Below are positions 48,996 through 58,907 of a stretch of DNA of 64,000 bases, piece after piece. Position 1 is the first letter of the stretch, and each line of letters opens with the position of its first letter. The translations under genes and the position numbers were made by a program. The stretch covers positions 62,001 to 126,000 of the forward strand of contig CANHPL010000001.1 in NCBI GenBank assembly GCA_947462685.1. Reading direction: 5' to 3'. A model generated the notes under the pieces. The model made no database searches. It worked only from the letters and a program-made list of their open reading frames with translations, and was not told where the DNA came from. Origin of the DNA: Burkholderiaceae bacterium. Its GTDB lineage: Bacteria; Pseudomonadota; Gammaproteobacteria; Burkholderiales; Burkholderiaceae.

Positions 48996-49370
48996 TTATT
49001 TTTTCATTGGGGCATCGCGGTGTAAACCAGCCTGTGCTAATTTATCCACATGCTCTTGCCAAATTTGTTCTTGGTTCAGACAAAGCTCGTGCAAATAGTC
49101 CCATGAGAAAAGGCCAGAGTCATGACCATCCGTAAAGGTGGGTTTGATGGCGTAATGACCTACTGGTTCAACGCTTAAAATACTGACGTTTCGCTTGCCA
49201 GTTTGAAGTATCTCTTGACCCGGACCATGACCTCTAACTTCAGCTGAAGGCGATACAACTCTTAAAAACTCAAATGGGAGTCGATAATTATTGCCATTTT
49301 CATAACCAAGTTCAAGAACTTTTGATTGCTGGTGGACAACAATCGACTGAGGAATTGGCGGTTTCATCAA
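48996..49370 (-). CDS. DUF971 domain protein
   Basis: A 124-residue protein of the DUF971 family, related to the N-terminal domain of gamma-butyrobetaine hydroxylase: [20 protein letters not shown] at about 20-39 and [12 protein letters not shown] near residue 92. It has no catalytic iron site of its own. Its start overlaps the big FAD/Fe-S gene's stop by four bases (ATGA) and ubiE follows after 15 bases, so it is coupled to both. Proteins of this family are often near Fe-S or quinone genes; the function is not settled. Confidence 0.88.
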   Translation of the reverse strand: MMKPPIPQSIVVHQQSKVLELGYENGNNYRLPFEFLRVVSPSAEVRGHGPGQEILQTGKRNVSILSVEPVGHYAIKPTFTDGHDSGLFSWDYLHELCLNQEQIWQEHVDKLAQAGLHRDAPMKK

Positions 49371-52300
49371 ACAAGCACTCTTTCAATACCACCGGAATTA
49401 GCATTATTGACAAAATCAGCCATCCAATTTTCACCTAATAAATGACGGGCCATTTCAACCACAATATAGTCAGCGGTAGTTCCTGAATCATCATTAAAAC
49501 GAGAAAGCCCCTGTAAGCAAGATGGGCAACTGGTAAGAACTTTCACATTGCCAGTAAATCCGTCGTCATGCAACGCTTCAGCTCCTTTAACCATCTCTTC
49601 TTCTTTTCTAAAACGAATTTGCGTTGAAATGTCGGGTCTAGTTAATGCCAAGGTTCCTGACTCTCCGCAACAGCGATCATTTTTTTTAATTACATGTTGA
49701 TCTTCCGTTTGAATAATTTGATTAACCGTTTTTAAAGGATCCTGCAGTTTCATTGGTGAGTGACAGGGATCATGGTACATATACCTAGTTCCCTGAACCC
49801 CGGTTAACTTGATGTTTTTTTCCAGCAAAAATTCGTGAATATCAATAATTCTGCACCCAGGAAAAATCTTATCGAACTCATAACCAGCTAATTGATCGTA
49901 GCAAGTCCCACAAGAAACCACGACCGTTTTAATGTCTAAATAATTTAAAGTATTCGCCACACGATGGAATAAAACACGATTATCGGTGATCATTTTTTCG
50001 GCTTTATCAAAATCTCCAGATCCACGTTGAGGATATCCACAGCATAAATAACCCGGTGGCAACACTGTTTGTACCCCAGCCTCCCAAAGCATCGCTTGGG
50101 TAGCTAAACCCACTTGGGAAAAGAGTCTTTCAGAGCCACACCCCGGGAAATAAAATACAGCTTCTGAATCAACAGTGGTCGTTTTTGGATTTCGAATAAT
50201 AGGTACTATTTCAGAATCTTCAATATCCAAAAGGGCTCGAGCAGTCTTTTTCGGTAAATTGCCTGGCATTTTTTTATTAATGAAGTGAATCACCTGTTCT
50301 TGAATCACCGGCTTTCCAAGGGAAAGTGCTGGGGCACTGGTCTGTTTTTTTGCTAATGATTTAAATAAATCATTACCTATACGCTGGGCTTTATAACCCC
50401 ATTCAATCATTACTGTTCTGGCCAACTTAATCGTTTCGGGATTAGAGGCATTTAAAAAGAACATGGCAGCACTGGAGCCAATATTAAATTTCTTTTTCCC
50501 CATTTTGCGCAATAAATTACGCATATTCATAGTGACATCACCAAAATCAATTTTGACAGGGCATGGGGTTAAGCATTTATGGCAAACCGTACAATGCGCT
50601 GCAACATCATCGAATTCATCCCAATGTTTAATTGAAATACCTCGACGAGTTTGCTCTTCATACAAAAATGCCTCAATTAAAAGTGAGGTAGCGAGAATCT
50701 TATTGCGTGGACTGTAATGAAGGTTGGCACGAGGTACATGGGTTGCACAAACTGGTTTACATTTGCCGCAGCGTAGACAGTCTTTAATACTTTCTGAAAT
50801 TGCCCCAATATCGCTTTGCTGCATAATCAAAGACTCATGGCCCATCAGTCCAAAACTTGGGGTGTAAGCTTTATGTAAATCACCGCCAGGCATCAATTTA
50901 CCTTTATTAAATCGCCCATCAGGGTCAATTTTTAATTTATAAGCACGGAACTCTTTTAACTCTTCATCAGTTAAATACTCTAGTTTGGTAATGCCGATAC
51001 CATGCTCACCGGAAATGACTCCATCGAGAGATCTTGCCAGGACCATAATTCTGCCAACGACTTCATGAGCCTCTTGCATCATTTCGTAGTCATCAGAATT
51101 CACCGGTAAATTCGTATGCACATTACCATCACCGGCGTGCATATGCAAAGCCACAAAAACACGTTTTCTTAATATTTTTTTATGGATTGCAATACATTCC
51201 GCAAGTATTGGTGCGAAGACTGCACCCATAAATATTTGCTTGAGTTGTTCACGTACTTCCAACTTCCAAGATACGCGAATACTTCTGTCTTGTAACTTAT
51301 CAAAATAATGATCTAGCTGTTGGGCATAATCCGCCCACTTAGAACGCACTTCACGCAACATATTTAAAGACTGGGATACCCGATCTTCCAATATTTCTGA
51401 AGAAGGAATTTCAGATGCATCATCTGACTTACCCAACACAAGATTACCTTTGACGAAATAATCTTCGAGGGCGTCTAATAATAAAAGTTTGTTTTTTATA
51501 GACAATTCAATATTAATTTTTTCGATGCCATCTGTGTATTCCCCCATTCTTGGCAAAGGAATCACCACGTCTTCATTAATTTTGAATGCATTTGTATGGC
51601 GTGAGATGGCGGCAGTTCTAGAGCGATCGAGCCAAAATTTCTTTCTAGCTTCAGGACTTATTGCAATAAAACCTTCGCCTACGCGGTTGTTTGCAATACG
51701 AATCACTTCACTCGCTGCTACTGCAACTACATCAGCATCATCACCAACAATATCGCCAATTAAAACCATTTTGGGTAATACATTCCGCTTAGATTTTGTC
51801 GTGTAGTCAACTGCCTTTAGGTATTTTTCATCTAAATGTTCAAGGCCAGCGAGAATCGCACCACCTTTTTTAGTTTGTTCATCAAGATAGTTTTTGACTT
51901 CAACAATGCTTGGAATGGCATCCCGGGCTTGGCCAAAAAATTCTAGGCAAACCGTACGTATTTCTTTAGGCATCCGGTGAAGCACCCATTTAGCGCTCGT
52001 AATTAAGCCATCACAACCCTCTTTTTGAACGCCAGGTAAGCCCGATAAAAACTTATCTGTCACATCCTTACCTAATCCTACTTTTCTGAAGCGTTTCCCC
52101 TCAATGGCTAAGATTTCTGTTCTCAGAATGTTTTTTCCAGGGGCCTGTCTGCCGTCAGACCAAGTTAATTCAAAAGTGGCGACAGGCGCATCATGGATTT
52201 TGCTGAGATTGTGGTCCAGACGTAAGATTTCTAACCAGTTACCTTCGGTGTCAACCATTCTCCACCAAAGTAAATTATCAAGTGCTGTACCCCATAAAAC

Positions 52301-53206
52301 TGCTTTTTTACCACCAGCATTCATGGCAATATTTCCACCAATGCAGCTAGCCTCTAATGACGTCGGATCTACAGCAAAAACAAGTCCGCTTTTATCGGCC
52401 GCGTCAGAAACTCTTTTAGTAACGACTCCAGCCTCAGTAAATATAGTTCCAACATCCTTGTCCACCCCAGGAATTTTGCCAAATTCAACTGGCATCATTT
52501 TTTCTAATTTCTCGGTATTAATGACGGCTGACATCGGTGTTAAAGGGATTGCCCCACCAGTGTAACCAGTGCCACCCCCTCTGGGAATAATCGTTAAGCC
52601 AAGCTCAATACAAGCTTTTACAACACCGGGAATCTCTAATTCACTGTCTGGAGTAATAACGACAAATGGGTACTCGACTCGCCAGTCTGTTGCATCAGTA
52701 ACATGCGATACCCTTACAAAACCATCAAATCCAATGTTGTCCTGTGCGGTGATTTTCCCGAGTACCTTACGCACCTGAACTCTTAATAGCTTTGCTTTTT
52801 CAAAATCACTTGCAAAGTTTTTAACAGCTTGACGTGCAGAACTTACTAAAAAAGATACCTTTTCCTCTAACTGCTGGGTAATCCGTTTTTCAACTTCACT
52901 AAGTCGATGATTGAGCGCATCTATTAAAGACTTGAGACGCTTGGGGTTATCCAAAAGATCATCTTGTAAATATGGGTTCCGGTTGACTACCCAAATATCG
53001 CCTAAAACTTCATACAGCATTCTTGCCGAACGACCTGTTTTACGCTCACTTCTTAGGCTGTCAAGGGCCTCCCAAGCCTGCGTACCTAAAATACGAATGA
53101 CAATTTCACGATCAGAAAATGATGTGTAGTTATATGGAATTTCTCTGAGTCTTAAGGGCTGACTCTTTAAATTTTGGGGCGGTTCAAAGTAAATGGGAGC
53201 GTTCAT
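49367..53206 (-). CDS. Large DUF3683 / FAD-linked oxidase / Fe-S / CCG fusion protein
   Basis: A 1279-residue multidomain flavoprotein. Order seen: N-terminal DUF3683 region (about 1-140), FAD_binding_4 PCMH domain (about 178-400; [11 protein letters not shown] near 208), FAD-oxidase C domain (about 470-760; [20 protein letters not shown]), a ferredoxin-like part with [11 protein letters not shown] (about 803) and [12 protein letters not shown] (about 872) for two [4Fe-4S] clusters, and two CCG cysteine-rich domains (PGCGSERL near 1025, [11 protein letters not shown] near 1055, DPCHSP near 1147, CCGESG near 1180). This is the GlcD plus GlcF layout in one chain, so it likely oxidises a 2-hydroxy acid (D-lactate, D-2-hydroxyglutarate or glycolate) and passes electrons towards quinone. 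Substrate unknown; no signal or membrane segment is clear. Confidence 0.92.
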   Translation of the reverse strand: MNAPIYFEPPQNLKSQPLRLREIPYNYTSFSDREIVIRILGTQAWEALDSLRSERKTGRSARMLYEVLGDIWVVNRNPYLQDDLLDNPKRLKSLIDALNHRLSEVEKRITQQLEEKVSFLVSSARQAVKNFASDFEKAKLLRVQVRKVLGKITAQDNIGFDGFVRVSHVTDATDWRVEYPFVVITPDSELEIPGVVKACIELGLTIIPRGGGTGYTGGAIPLTPMSAVINTEKLEKMMPVEFGKIPGVDKDVGTIFTEAGVVTKRVSDAADKSGLVFAVDPTSLEASCIGGNIAMNAGGKKAVLWGTALDNLLWWRMVDTEGNWLEILRLDHNLSKIHDAPVATFELTWSDGRQAPGKNILRTEILAIEGKRFRKVGLGKDVTDKFLSGLPGVQKEGCDGLITSAKWVLHRMPKEIRTVCLEFFGQARDAIPSIVEVKNYLDEQTKKGGAILAGLEHLDEKYLKAVDYTTKSKRNVLPKMVLIGDIVGDDADVVAVAASEVIRIANNRVGEGFIAISPEARKKFWLDRSRTAAISRHTNAFKINEDVVIPLPRMGEYTDGIEKINIELSIKNKLLLLDALEDYFVKGNLVLGKSDDASEIPSSEILEDRVSQSLNMLREVRSKWADYAQQLDHYFDKLQDRSIRVSWKLEVREQLKQIFMGAVFAPILAECIAIHKKILRKRVFVALHMHAGDGNVHTNLPVNSDDYEMMQEAHEVVGRIMVLARSLDGVISGEHGIGITKLEYLTDEELKEFRAYKLKIDPDGRFNKGKLMPGGDLHKAYTPSFGLMGHESLIMQQSDIGAISESIKDCLRCGKCKPVCATHVPRANLHYSPRNKILATSLLIEAFLYEEQTRRGISIKHWDEFDDVAAHCTVCHKCLTPCPVKIDFGDVTMNMRNLLRKMGKKKFNIGSSAAMFFLNASNPETIKLARTVMIEWGYKAQRIGNDLFKSLAKKQTSAPALSLGKPVIQEQVIHFINKKMPGNLPKKTARALLDIEDSEIVPIIRNPKTTTVDSEAVFYFPGCGSERLFSQVGLATQAMLWEAGVQTVLPPGYLCCGYPQRGSGDFDKAEKMITDNRVLFHRVANTLNYLDIKTVVVSCGTCYDQLAGYEFDKIFPGCRIIDIHEFLLEKNIKLTGVQGTRYMYHDPCHSPMKLQDPLKTVNQIIQTEDQHVIKKNDRCCGESGTLALTRPDISTQIRFRKEEEMVKGAEALHDDGFTGNVKVLTSCPSCLQGLSRFNDDSGTTADYIVVEMARHLLGENWMADFVNNANSGGIERVLV

Positions 53207-53286
53207 AGTGTTTTGACCTAAAAGACTATTCTAATTGAGGGTGCAATTCTTTGCTAATTTTTCTCAATACGGCATTTTTAACTTAT

Positions 53287-53781
53287 TTATGTAAACAGAG
53301 TCCCCAAGGAGCTATTACTAGCTAAATAGACAAAAGCGATAAATATATATCTTAGAGTTTTACCAATCATCATGTACATACAACAGGGCCAAAAGGATAA
53401 TTTTGACCAGCCTGCAAAAACGGTTAAAGGATCCCCTATGATAGGTAACCACGATAAAAGTAAGCTTTTTGAGCCAAATTGACGTAAATATGAGCTCAAT
53501 TTACTTGTTGGTCTATCTTTTGAGTGCAGTATGGCGTCTTTGGTATTTTTAGCAAAATAACCAATATGCCAATTAACTACCCCACCGAGGATGTTGCCTA
53601 GGCTAGCAACTGCAATTAAGGGCCATATATTTTCGGGGAATTGGACTAAATAAGCAAAAAATACGGTCTCAGAACTAAAAGGTAACAAAGTAGCTGCTAA
53701 AAATGAAATTACCCCAACGGATGTTAAACCTACCCAGGGGACTGAAATTGCCTGTAAAAGGTCTTGAATTAAGGATTCCAT
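53287..53781 (-). CDS. YqaA/DedA-like inner-membrane protein (VTT/SNARE-associated domain)
   Basis: A 164-residue membrane protein with about four to five hydrophobic stretches and the SNARE-associated/VTT-type signature (LLPFSSETVFF; GNILGGVVNWHIGY; WLPIIGDPLTVFAGW). It belongs to the small YqaA group of the DedA superfamily. Its role is likely in membrane lipid or ion homeostasis. It lies 80 bases after the big oxidoreductase on the same strand and is divergent from ilvA across 36 bases. Confidence 0.88.
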   Translation of the reverse strand: MESLIQDLLQAISVPWVGLTSVGVISFLAATLLPFSSETVFFAYLVQFPENIWPLIAVASLGNILGGVVNWHIGYFAKNTKDAILHSKDRPTSKLSSYLRQFGSKSLLLSWLPIIGDPLTVFAGWSKLSFWPCCMYMMIGKTLRYIFIAFVYLASNSSLGTLFT

Positions 53782-53817
53782 ACGTTATTCTAGTTGCTCT
53801 ATGATAATCTTCTGTCT

Positions 53818-55338
53818 ATGGAAAACGACTATTTACGAAAAATTTTAAATGCCAAGGTTTATGATGTTGCTCGAGAAACTGAACTTGAGCACGCTCAAAA
53901 CTTGTCTACACGCCTAAATAACAATATTCTTTTAAAGCGCGAAGATAATCAACCCGTATTTTCGTTTAAATTGCGTGGGGCCTATAACAAAATGGCTCAT
54001 CTAAGCAAGGATCAACTAGCAAAGGGTGTTATTGCGGCATCAGCAGGCAACCACGCCCAAGGTGTGGCGGTGGGCGCCGCCAAACTTGAATGCCTTGCTA
54101 CGATTGTGATGCCTGTTACTACTCCACAGGTAAAGATTGATGCCGTAAAAGATCGTGGTGGAAAATGGGTTAAGGTCGTTCTTTTTGGTGAATCTTATAA
54201 CGATGCATATGATCACGCGCTGCAATTAGAAGAAAAAAATAAGCTGACGTTTGTTCACCCGTTTGATGACCCAGATGTTATAGCAGGGCAAGGCACTATT
54301 GCGATGGAAATTTTACGCCAATATCAAGGTCCAATTGAAGCCATTTTTGTGGCTATAGGTGGTGGAGGTCTTATTGCAGGTATTGGCTCTTACATAAAAG
54401 CTATTCGTCCTGAAATTAAAATTATCGGTGTTCAAACAGTTGACTCCGATGCAATGAAGCGCTCAATTGAGGCGGGTAAACGAGTTACGCTTAAAGAAGT
54501 AGGGCTTTTCTCCGATGGCACTGCAGTGAAATTGGTTGGTAAAGAAACTTTTAAAATCTGCCAAGAAGTAGTTGATGAAATCATTACTGTTGATACAGAT
54601 GCCATCTGTGCTGCAATTAATGATGTGTTTACAGACACAAGAAGTATCTTAGAGCCAGCTGGAGCATTATCCATTGCTGGTTTAAAAGCTTATGTGGCAC
54701 AGAAAAAATGTACCGGTAAAACATTTATTAGCATTGCCTGTGGCGCTAATATGAATTTTAGTCGTCTGCGATTCGTGGCAGAAAGAGCTGACGTTGGTGA
54801 ATCTAAAGAGGCGGTATTTGCGATCACAATTCCAGAAGAACGTGGCTCTTTCAGGCGTTTCTGTTCCTTAGTTGGAAAAAGAAATGTCACAGAATTTAAC
54901 TATCGTATATCTGATGCAAAACATGCCTATATTTTTATTGGTATCTCCACTCAAAAACAAGGGGATAGTGCCAACATTGCAAAAGAATTTATCAAATCAG
55001 GTTTTGACACCATTGACCTAACAACGGATGAATTAGCTAAGTCTCACCTCAGACATATGGTTGGCGGAAGATCCACCCTAGCTGATGATGAATTACTCTA
55101 CCGCTTTGAATTTCCAGAGCGTCCTGGGGCACTAATGAACTTTTTAAATGCGATGTCTCCTCACTGGAATATTAGCCTTTTTCACTATCGCAACCATGGG
55201 GCAGATTATGGGAAAATTTTGGTAGGGCTTCAAGTGCCGAAAAAAAATAATAAAGAGTTTAAAGATTTTCTTAAGGGTACAGGTTACCGCTATTGGGATG
55301 AAAGTGAGCATCCCGCCTATCAACTCTTTTTAAAATAA
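53818..55338 (+). CDS. ilvA: Threonine ammonia-lyase (biosynthetic threonine dehydratase)
   Basis: A 506-residue PLP enzyme that makes 2-oxobutyrate for isoleucine synthesis. The PLP Lys is K51 (VFSFKLRGAYNKM), SAGNHAQGVA binds the phosphate side and GGGGLIAGI binds the PLP phosphate. Two ACT-like regulatory domains (EERGSFRRFCSLV about 343; ERPGALMNFLNAM about 435) give isoleucine/valine control. I start at ATG 53818; a TTG at 53794 would add eight residues. Confidence 0.97.
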   Translation: MENDYLRKILNAKVYDVARETELEHAQNLSTRLNNNILLKREDNQPVFSFKLRGAYNKMAHLSKDQLAKGVIAASAGNHAQGVAVGAAKLECLATIVMPVTTPQVKIDAVKDRGGKWVKVVLFGESYNDAYDHALQLEEKNKLTFVHPFDDPDVIAGQGTIAMEILRQYQGPIEAIFVAIGGGGLIAGIGSYIKAIRPEIKIIGVQTVDSDAMKRSIEAGKRVTLKEVGLFSDGTAVKLVGKETFKICQEVVDEIITVDTDAICAAINDVFTDTRSILEPAGALSIAGLKAYVAQKKCTGKTFISIACGANMNFSRLRFVAERADVGESKEAVFAITIPEERGSFRRFCSLVGKRNVTEFNYRISDAKHAYIFIGISTQKQGDSANIAKEFIKSGFDTIDLTTDELAKSHLRHMVGGRSTLADDELLYRFEFPERPGALMNFLNAMSPHWNISLFHYRNHGADYGKILVGLQVPKKNNKEFKDFLKGTGYRYWDESEHPAYQLFLK

Positions 55339-55341
55339 TTT

Positions 55342-56256
55342 ATGAGTTTTTCACTATCTGGCAAACTCGTAGTAGCCATTTCCTCAAGAGCCTTGTTCGA
55401 TTTTGAAGAAGAAAACCGCGTTTTTGAAGCCACAAATGATAGTGCTTATATGCGCATTCAACAAGAGCGCCTAGCCATTCCCGCTAAAGCTGGCGTCGCA
55501 TTTCCACTGGTACAAAAATTATTACAATTTAATACCGAGCATGTTGCTCGAGTTGAGGTAGTTATTCTTTCAAGAAATGACCCTGTTAGCGGGCTACGCG
55601 TTTTCCGCTCTGCAGAGCATGCGGGTCTTAAGTTAGAGCGTGGTGTTTTTACTCGAGGTCGGCCACCCTATCATTATTTAAGATCTCTTCATGCTAATTT
55701 ATTTCTGTCCGCCAATGAAAATGATGTGAGAGAAACGATTCTTGCTGGTTTTCCTGCAGCATTGGTGTATCCACAATCTGTGAAAATTGCAGAATCCAAT
55801 CCGCAAGAAATCCGCATTGCATTTGATGGTGATGCTGTTTTATTTTCTGATGAGTCTGAAAGAATATTTCAAGCTAAAGGTTTAGATGCGTTTGTTAAGC
55901 ATGAAACCCATTTGGCAAAAACACCTCTTCCTCCAGGCCCTTTTAAGCCTTTGTTAGAAGCTCTTCACCAATTACAAAACTCTAGTCCAGAATCCGCCAT
56001 GCGCATACGAACTGCCCTTGTAACTGCAAGATCTGCTCCAGCTCATGAAAGAGCAATTCGTACACTGATGAGTTGGGGAGTTGACATTGATGAGGCCATG
56101 TTTCTTGGTGGTTTAAATAAGTCAGATTTTTTAAGGGAGTTTGCTCCTGATTTTTTCTTTGATGACCAAACAGGCCATTGCGAAGCAGCTGCAGAGGTTG
56201 CGCCCACTGGTCAAGTTATTTCAGGGATCACCAATAAGCCAAATAGTCAGATATGA
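55342..56256 (+). CDS. 5'-nucleotidase (PF06189 family)
   Basis: A 304-residue cytosolic 5'-nucleotidase of the NT5C1-like PF06189 family: LVVAISSRALFDFEEENRVF (about 9-28), RNDPVSGLRVFRS (about 80) and IAFDGDAVLFSDESERIF (about 154-171), an HAD-like motif, and FFFDDQTGHCE near the C-terminus. It would dephosphorylate nucleoside monophosphates. Start is four bases after ilvA, and queF overlaps its end by four. Confidence 0.9.
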   Translation: MSFSLSGKLVVAISSRALFDFEEENRVFEATNDSAYMRIQQERLAIPAKAGVAFPLVQKLLQFNTEHVARVEVVILSRNDPVSGLRVFRSAEHAGLKLERGVFTRGRPPYHYLRSLHANLFLSANENDVRETILAGFPAALVYPQSVKIAESNPQEIRIAFDGDAVLFSDESERIFQAKGLDAFVKHETHLAKTPLPPGPFKPLLEALHQLQNSSPESAMRIRTALVTARSAPAHERAIRTLMSWGVDIDEAMFLGGLNKSDFLREFAPDFFFDDQTGHCEAAAEVAPTGQVISGITNKPNSQI

Positions 56257-57104
56257 CAGATCAATTGAACCAATTGGGACCCCTATCAAATGCCCCTCTC
56301 GGGAAAACAAGCGCCAATCCGGATAAATATAGTCCTGAGCTACTCTTCCCAATACCTCGAAGTACGCATCGTGCCCTTTTGCGATATGGAAATACCCTAC
56401 CCTTTATGGGTGTCGATATTTGGAATGCCTATGAATTATCTTGGTTAGGCCCTAGAGGAAAGCCCGAAGTGGCAATCGCCCAAATTGAAATCCCTTTTGA
56501 TTCTCCTTATATGGTGGAGTCAAAATCTCTGAAGCTGTATTTAAATAGTCTAAATTACGAACGATTTGCTAATGCAGAAGAAGTTAAATTACGAATCTCT
56601 AAAGATTTATCAGTCGCCGCAAAGAGTCATGTAACCATTGCTCTTATTGATCCTCAAGCCTGGTCCCGACTTTCCATTGAGCAAGTGGAGGGTACCTCAC
56701 TTGACCGACTTGACGTTCAAATTGAGCCTCATGATTTACCAAATCCAGATTGGTTAAGTTCTGAGACAAACGCAGCGCCAGTTGAAGAAACGCTTTTTTC
56801 TCATTTATTAAGAAGCAATTGTCCAGTAACCGGTCAACCAGATTGGGCAAGCATCATTATTTCTTATACAGGGCCCGCAATCAATCAAGAAAATTTATTG
56901 CGATACATTATTTCTTATCGCAATCATCAGGAATTTCATGAGCATTGTGTAGAAAAAATATTTTGTGATATCAAGGCCAAATGCAAAACTGTGAAACTCT
57001 CTGTTTACGCTAGATATACCCGTCGTGGCGGTCTAGATATTAATCCTTTTAGAACAGATTTCAACACATCATGGCCAAAAAATAAAAGGCTTGCTAGACA
57101 ATAG
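56253..57104 (+). CDS. queF: NADPH-dependent 7-cyano-7-deazaguanine reductase
   Basis: A 283-residue bimodular (YqcD-type) QueF that reduces preQ0 to preQ1 for queuosine. Active Cys is C190 in NCPVTGQPDWASI; the QueF motif for NADPH is ESKSLKLYLNS (about 89-99); HEHCVEKI lies at about 229-236. The size matches the Escherichia coli enzyme (282). The stop codon is the first three bases of the right arm of the terminator hairpin. Confidence 0.97.
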   Translation: MTDQLNQLGPLSNAPLGKTSANPDKYSPELLFPIPRSTHRALLRYGNTLPFMGVDIWNAYELSWLGPRGKPEVAIAQIEIPFDSPYMVESKSLKLYLNSLNYERFANAEEVKLRISKDLSVAAKSHVTIALIDPQAWSRLSIEQVEGTSLDRLDVQIEPHDLPNPDWLSSETNAAPVEETLFSHLLRSNCPVTGQPDWASIIISYTGPAINQENLLRYIISYRNHQEFHEHCVEKIFCDIKAKCKTVKLSVYARYTRRGGLDINPFRTDFNTSWPKNKRLARQ

Positions 57105-57117
57105 CAAGCCTTTTATT
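57081..57117. terminator. Shared bidirectional terminator between queF and ssb
   Basis: A perfect 16-bp stem (57081-57096 with 57102-57117; AATAAAAGGCTTGCTA and its complement) with a 5-nt loop and flanking A/T runs. It serves queF on the plus strand and ssb on the minus strand; the queF stop TAG is at 57102-57104. Confidence 0.92.
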
Positions 57118-57132
57118 CGATGTTGCTGTTTC

Positions 57133-57579
57133 CTAGAATGGAATATCGTCATCCATTTGGCCAAGGCTTGAACTAGCGGTATTAGAAATTTCTGGCCTTT
57201 CTTTTGAATAGCCTGGCGCAGAAGAACCTCCGCCAGTTTCACCCATTTTTCCACCTAACATTTGCATTGAGTCCGCCACAATTTCTGTAGAGTATTTTTC
57301 AACTCCAGCTTGGTCTGTATATTTTCTTGTGCGAAGCTTACCCTCTACATAAACTTGAGACCCCTTTTTTAAATATTGACCCGCAATTTCTGCAAGTTTC
57401 CCAAAAAAAGTAATGCGATGCCACTCGGTTGTTTCTTTCATTTCACCTGTGGTTTTATCCTTATAACGGTCAGAGGTCGCTACTGAAATATTCGTCAGCG
57501 CATCACCGCTTGGCAAGACACGAGTTTCTGGATCTCTTCCAATATTTCCCACGACTATTACTTTATTTACTGACGCCAT
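57133..57579 (-). CDS. ssb: Single-stranded DNA-binding protein
   Basis: A 148-residue SSB: OB-fold (1-112; [59 protein letters not shown]), a Gly/Ser-rich linker and the acidic C-terminal DDIPF tip that recruits repair and replication proteins. Shine-Dalgarno AGGAGAG is well placed. Confidence 0.98.
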   Translation of the reverse strand: MASVNKVIVVGNIGRDPETRVLPSGDALTNISVATSDRYKDKTTGEMKETTEWHRITFFGKLAEIAGQYLKKGSQVYVEGKLRTRKYTDQAGVEKYSTEIVADSMQMLGGKMGETGGGSSAPGYSKERPEISNTASSSLGQMDDDIPF

Positions 57580-57623
57580 AACACTCTCCTGAATTAATTG
57601 ATATCGAACTTACGAATCAAAAC

Positions 57624-57629
57624 ATTGTA
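57624..57629 (-). promoter_or_regulatory. Predicted -10 box of the ssb promoter
   Basis: TACAAT on the minus strand (5 of 6 matches) 45 bases before the ssb start. A clear -35 was not found at 16-18 bp, and no LexA-type CTGT-N8-ACAG box is seen near it. Confidence 0.4.
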
Positions 57630-57671
57630 TCTCGTACTAGAAATAGAACAAAGACCCCTTCACTCCCATTT

Positions 57672-58871
57672 TTATTTCATTTTTACCTTGGGAGGCAGTT
57701 CTGACATCTTTGCTGCGATTATAAGCCACACAAGTAGTAAAACAGCGTCCATTTCAAAGATGGCTAGACTTCCAAAACTCCCGTAAAGAGCGCCTCCCAA
57801 AATACCTCCTAAAAACAATCCAATTGACATCGTGGTGTTATAAATACCAAGTCCTGCACCACGATTATCTCCAGCAAATCGAGAGACCAACGAAGGCTGT
57901 AGCGACTCTAATAAATTAAAGCCAATAAAAAATAAAAATAATCCGAAACTGATTGTCCAAATATTTTGATAATTTCCGAAAATGATGACACCAAAATAAG
58001 TTTGGGCTACCAACATAAATACAACGGAAACTTTCAAAAGAAACGCCAAACGATTCTGTTTTTCTGCGCGCATTAACATTGGTGCCATGACAACTATAGA
58101 GGCTATTAAAACGGATAAATAAACTTTCCAGTGTTCACTTGAAGCTAAATCATTACTCACTAACATACTAGGAATGACTAAAAATAGCGCTACTTGGGAA
58201 GCATGTAAAATTAAAACGCCAATGTTCAATCGAAAAAGTTCTGGGTCTTTAAGTACTTTCACAAATCGACTTACATTCGATGTTGTTCCTTTTGGTTGTG
58301 GCGCAAATGAAAGGGGGGCACTTGGCACAACTTTCCATGCCACCAAAATAGCAACAATTCCAAGCAGTGCCATCATCCAAAAAATACCTGGCATTCCTAA
58401 AGACTTGTATAGAGGCGCTGCAATCACAATTGAGATAGCAAAACTGATTGCAATACTTCCGCCAATCAGAGCCATGGCACGTGTTCTGATTTCTTCTCTC
58501 GTCAAATCTGCAACCCAAGCTGTAATTGCCGCGGAAATTGCTCCCGCCCCCTGAATAGCGCGACCTGCCAAAATCCAATACAAATCATCATGTGAAGCGG
58601 CAATGATTGCTCCTAATACGAATAAACCCAAGCCACCAATAACCACTATTCTGCGGCCCACTCGGTCTGAAAGAATACCCAAAGGAATGTGGAAAAAGGC
58701 TTGTACCATGCCATAAATGCCGATAGTTGTACCCACCAAAAGGGCATTATCCCCATGGGGGAGGCCATGGGCGTGCAAACTAAAAATCGGTAAGATTAAA
58801 AATAAACCTAACATTCTCAAGGCGAAAATGCCTGATAAAGAAAAAGATGCACGTAGTTCTGACGAATTCAT
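57672..58871 (-). CDS. MFS transporter (drug:proton antiporter type)
   Basis: A 399-residue major facilitator with 12 predicted helices. Motif A GILSDRVGRRIVV lies in loop 2-3 (about 62-74), and helix 5 carries the GAISAAITAW stretch. Similar to YajR/Bcr-type drug exporters; the substrate is unknown. It lies between ssb and the divergent uvrA, as is common in betaproteobacteria. Confidence 0.92.
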   Translation of the reverse strand: MNSSELRASFSLSGIFALRMLGLFLILPIFSLHAHGLPHGDNALLVGTTIGIYGMVQAFFHIPLGILSDRVGRRIVVIGGLGLFVLGAIIAASHDDLYWILAGRAIQGAGAISAAITAWVADLTREEIRTRAMALIGGSIAISFAISIVIAAPLYKSLGMPGIFWMMALLGIVAILVAWKVVPSAPLSFAPQPKGTTSNVSRFVKVLKDPELFRLNIGVLILHASQVALFLVIPSMLVSNDLASSEHWKVYLSVLIASIVVMAPMLMRAEKQNRLAFLLKVSVVFMLVAQTYFGVIIFGNYQNIWTISFGLFLFFIGFNLLESLQPSLVSRFAGDNRGAGLGIYNTTMSIGLFLGGILGGALYGSFGSLAIFEMDAVLLLVWLIIAAKMSELPPKVKMK

Positions 58872-58907
58872 AAGAAAAGACTATATTAATGAGTTGAGCT
58901 ATTAATT

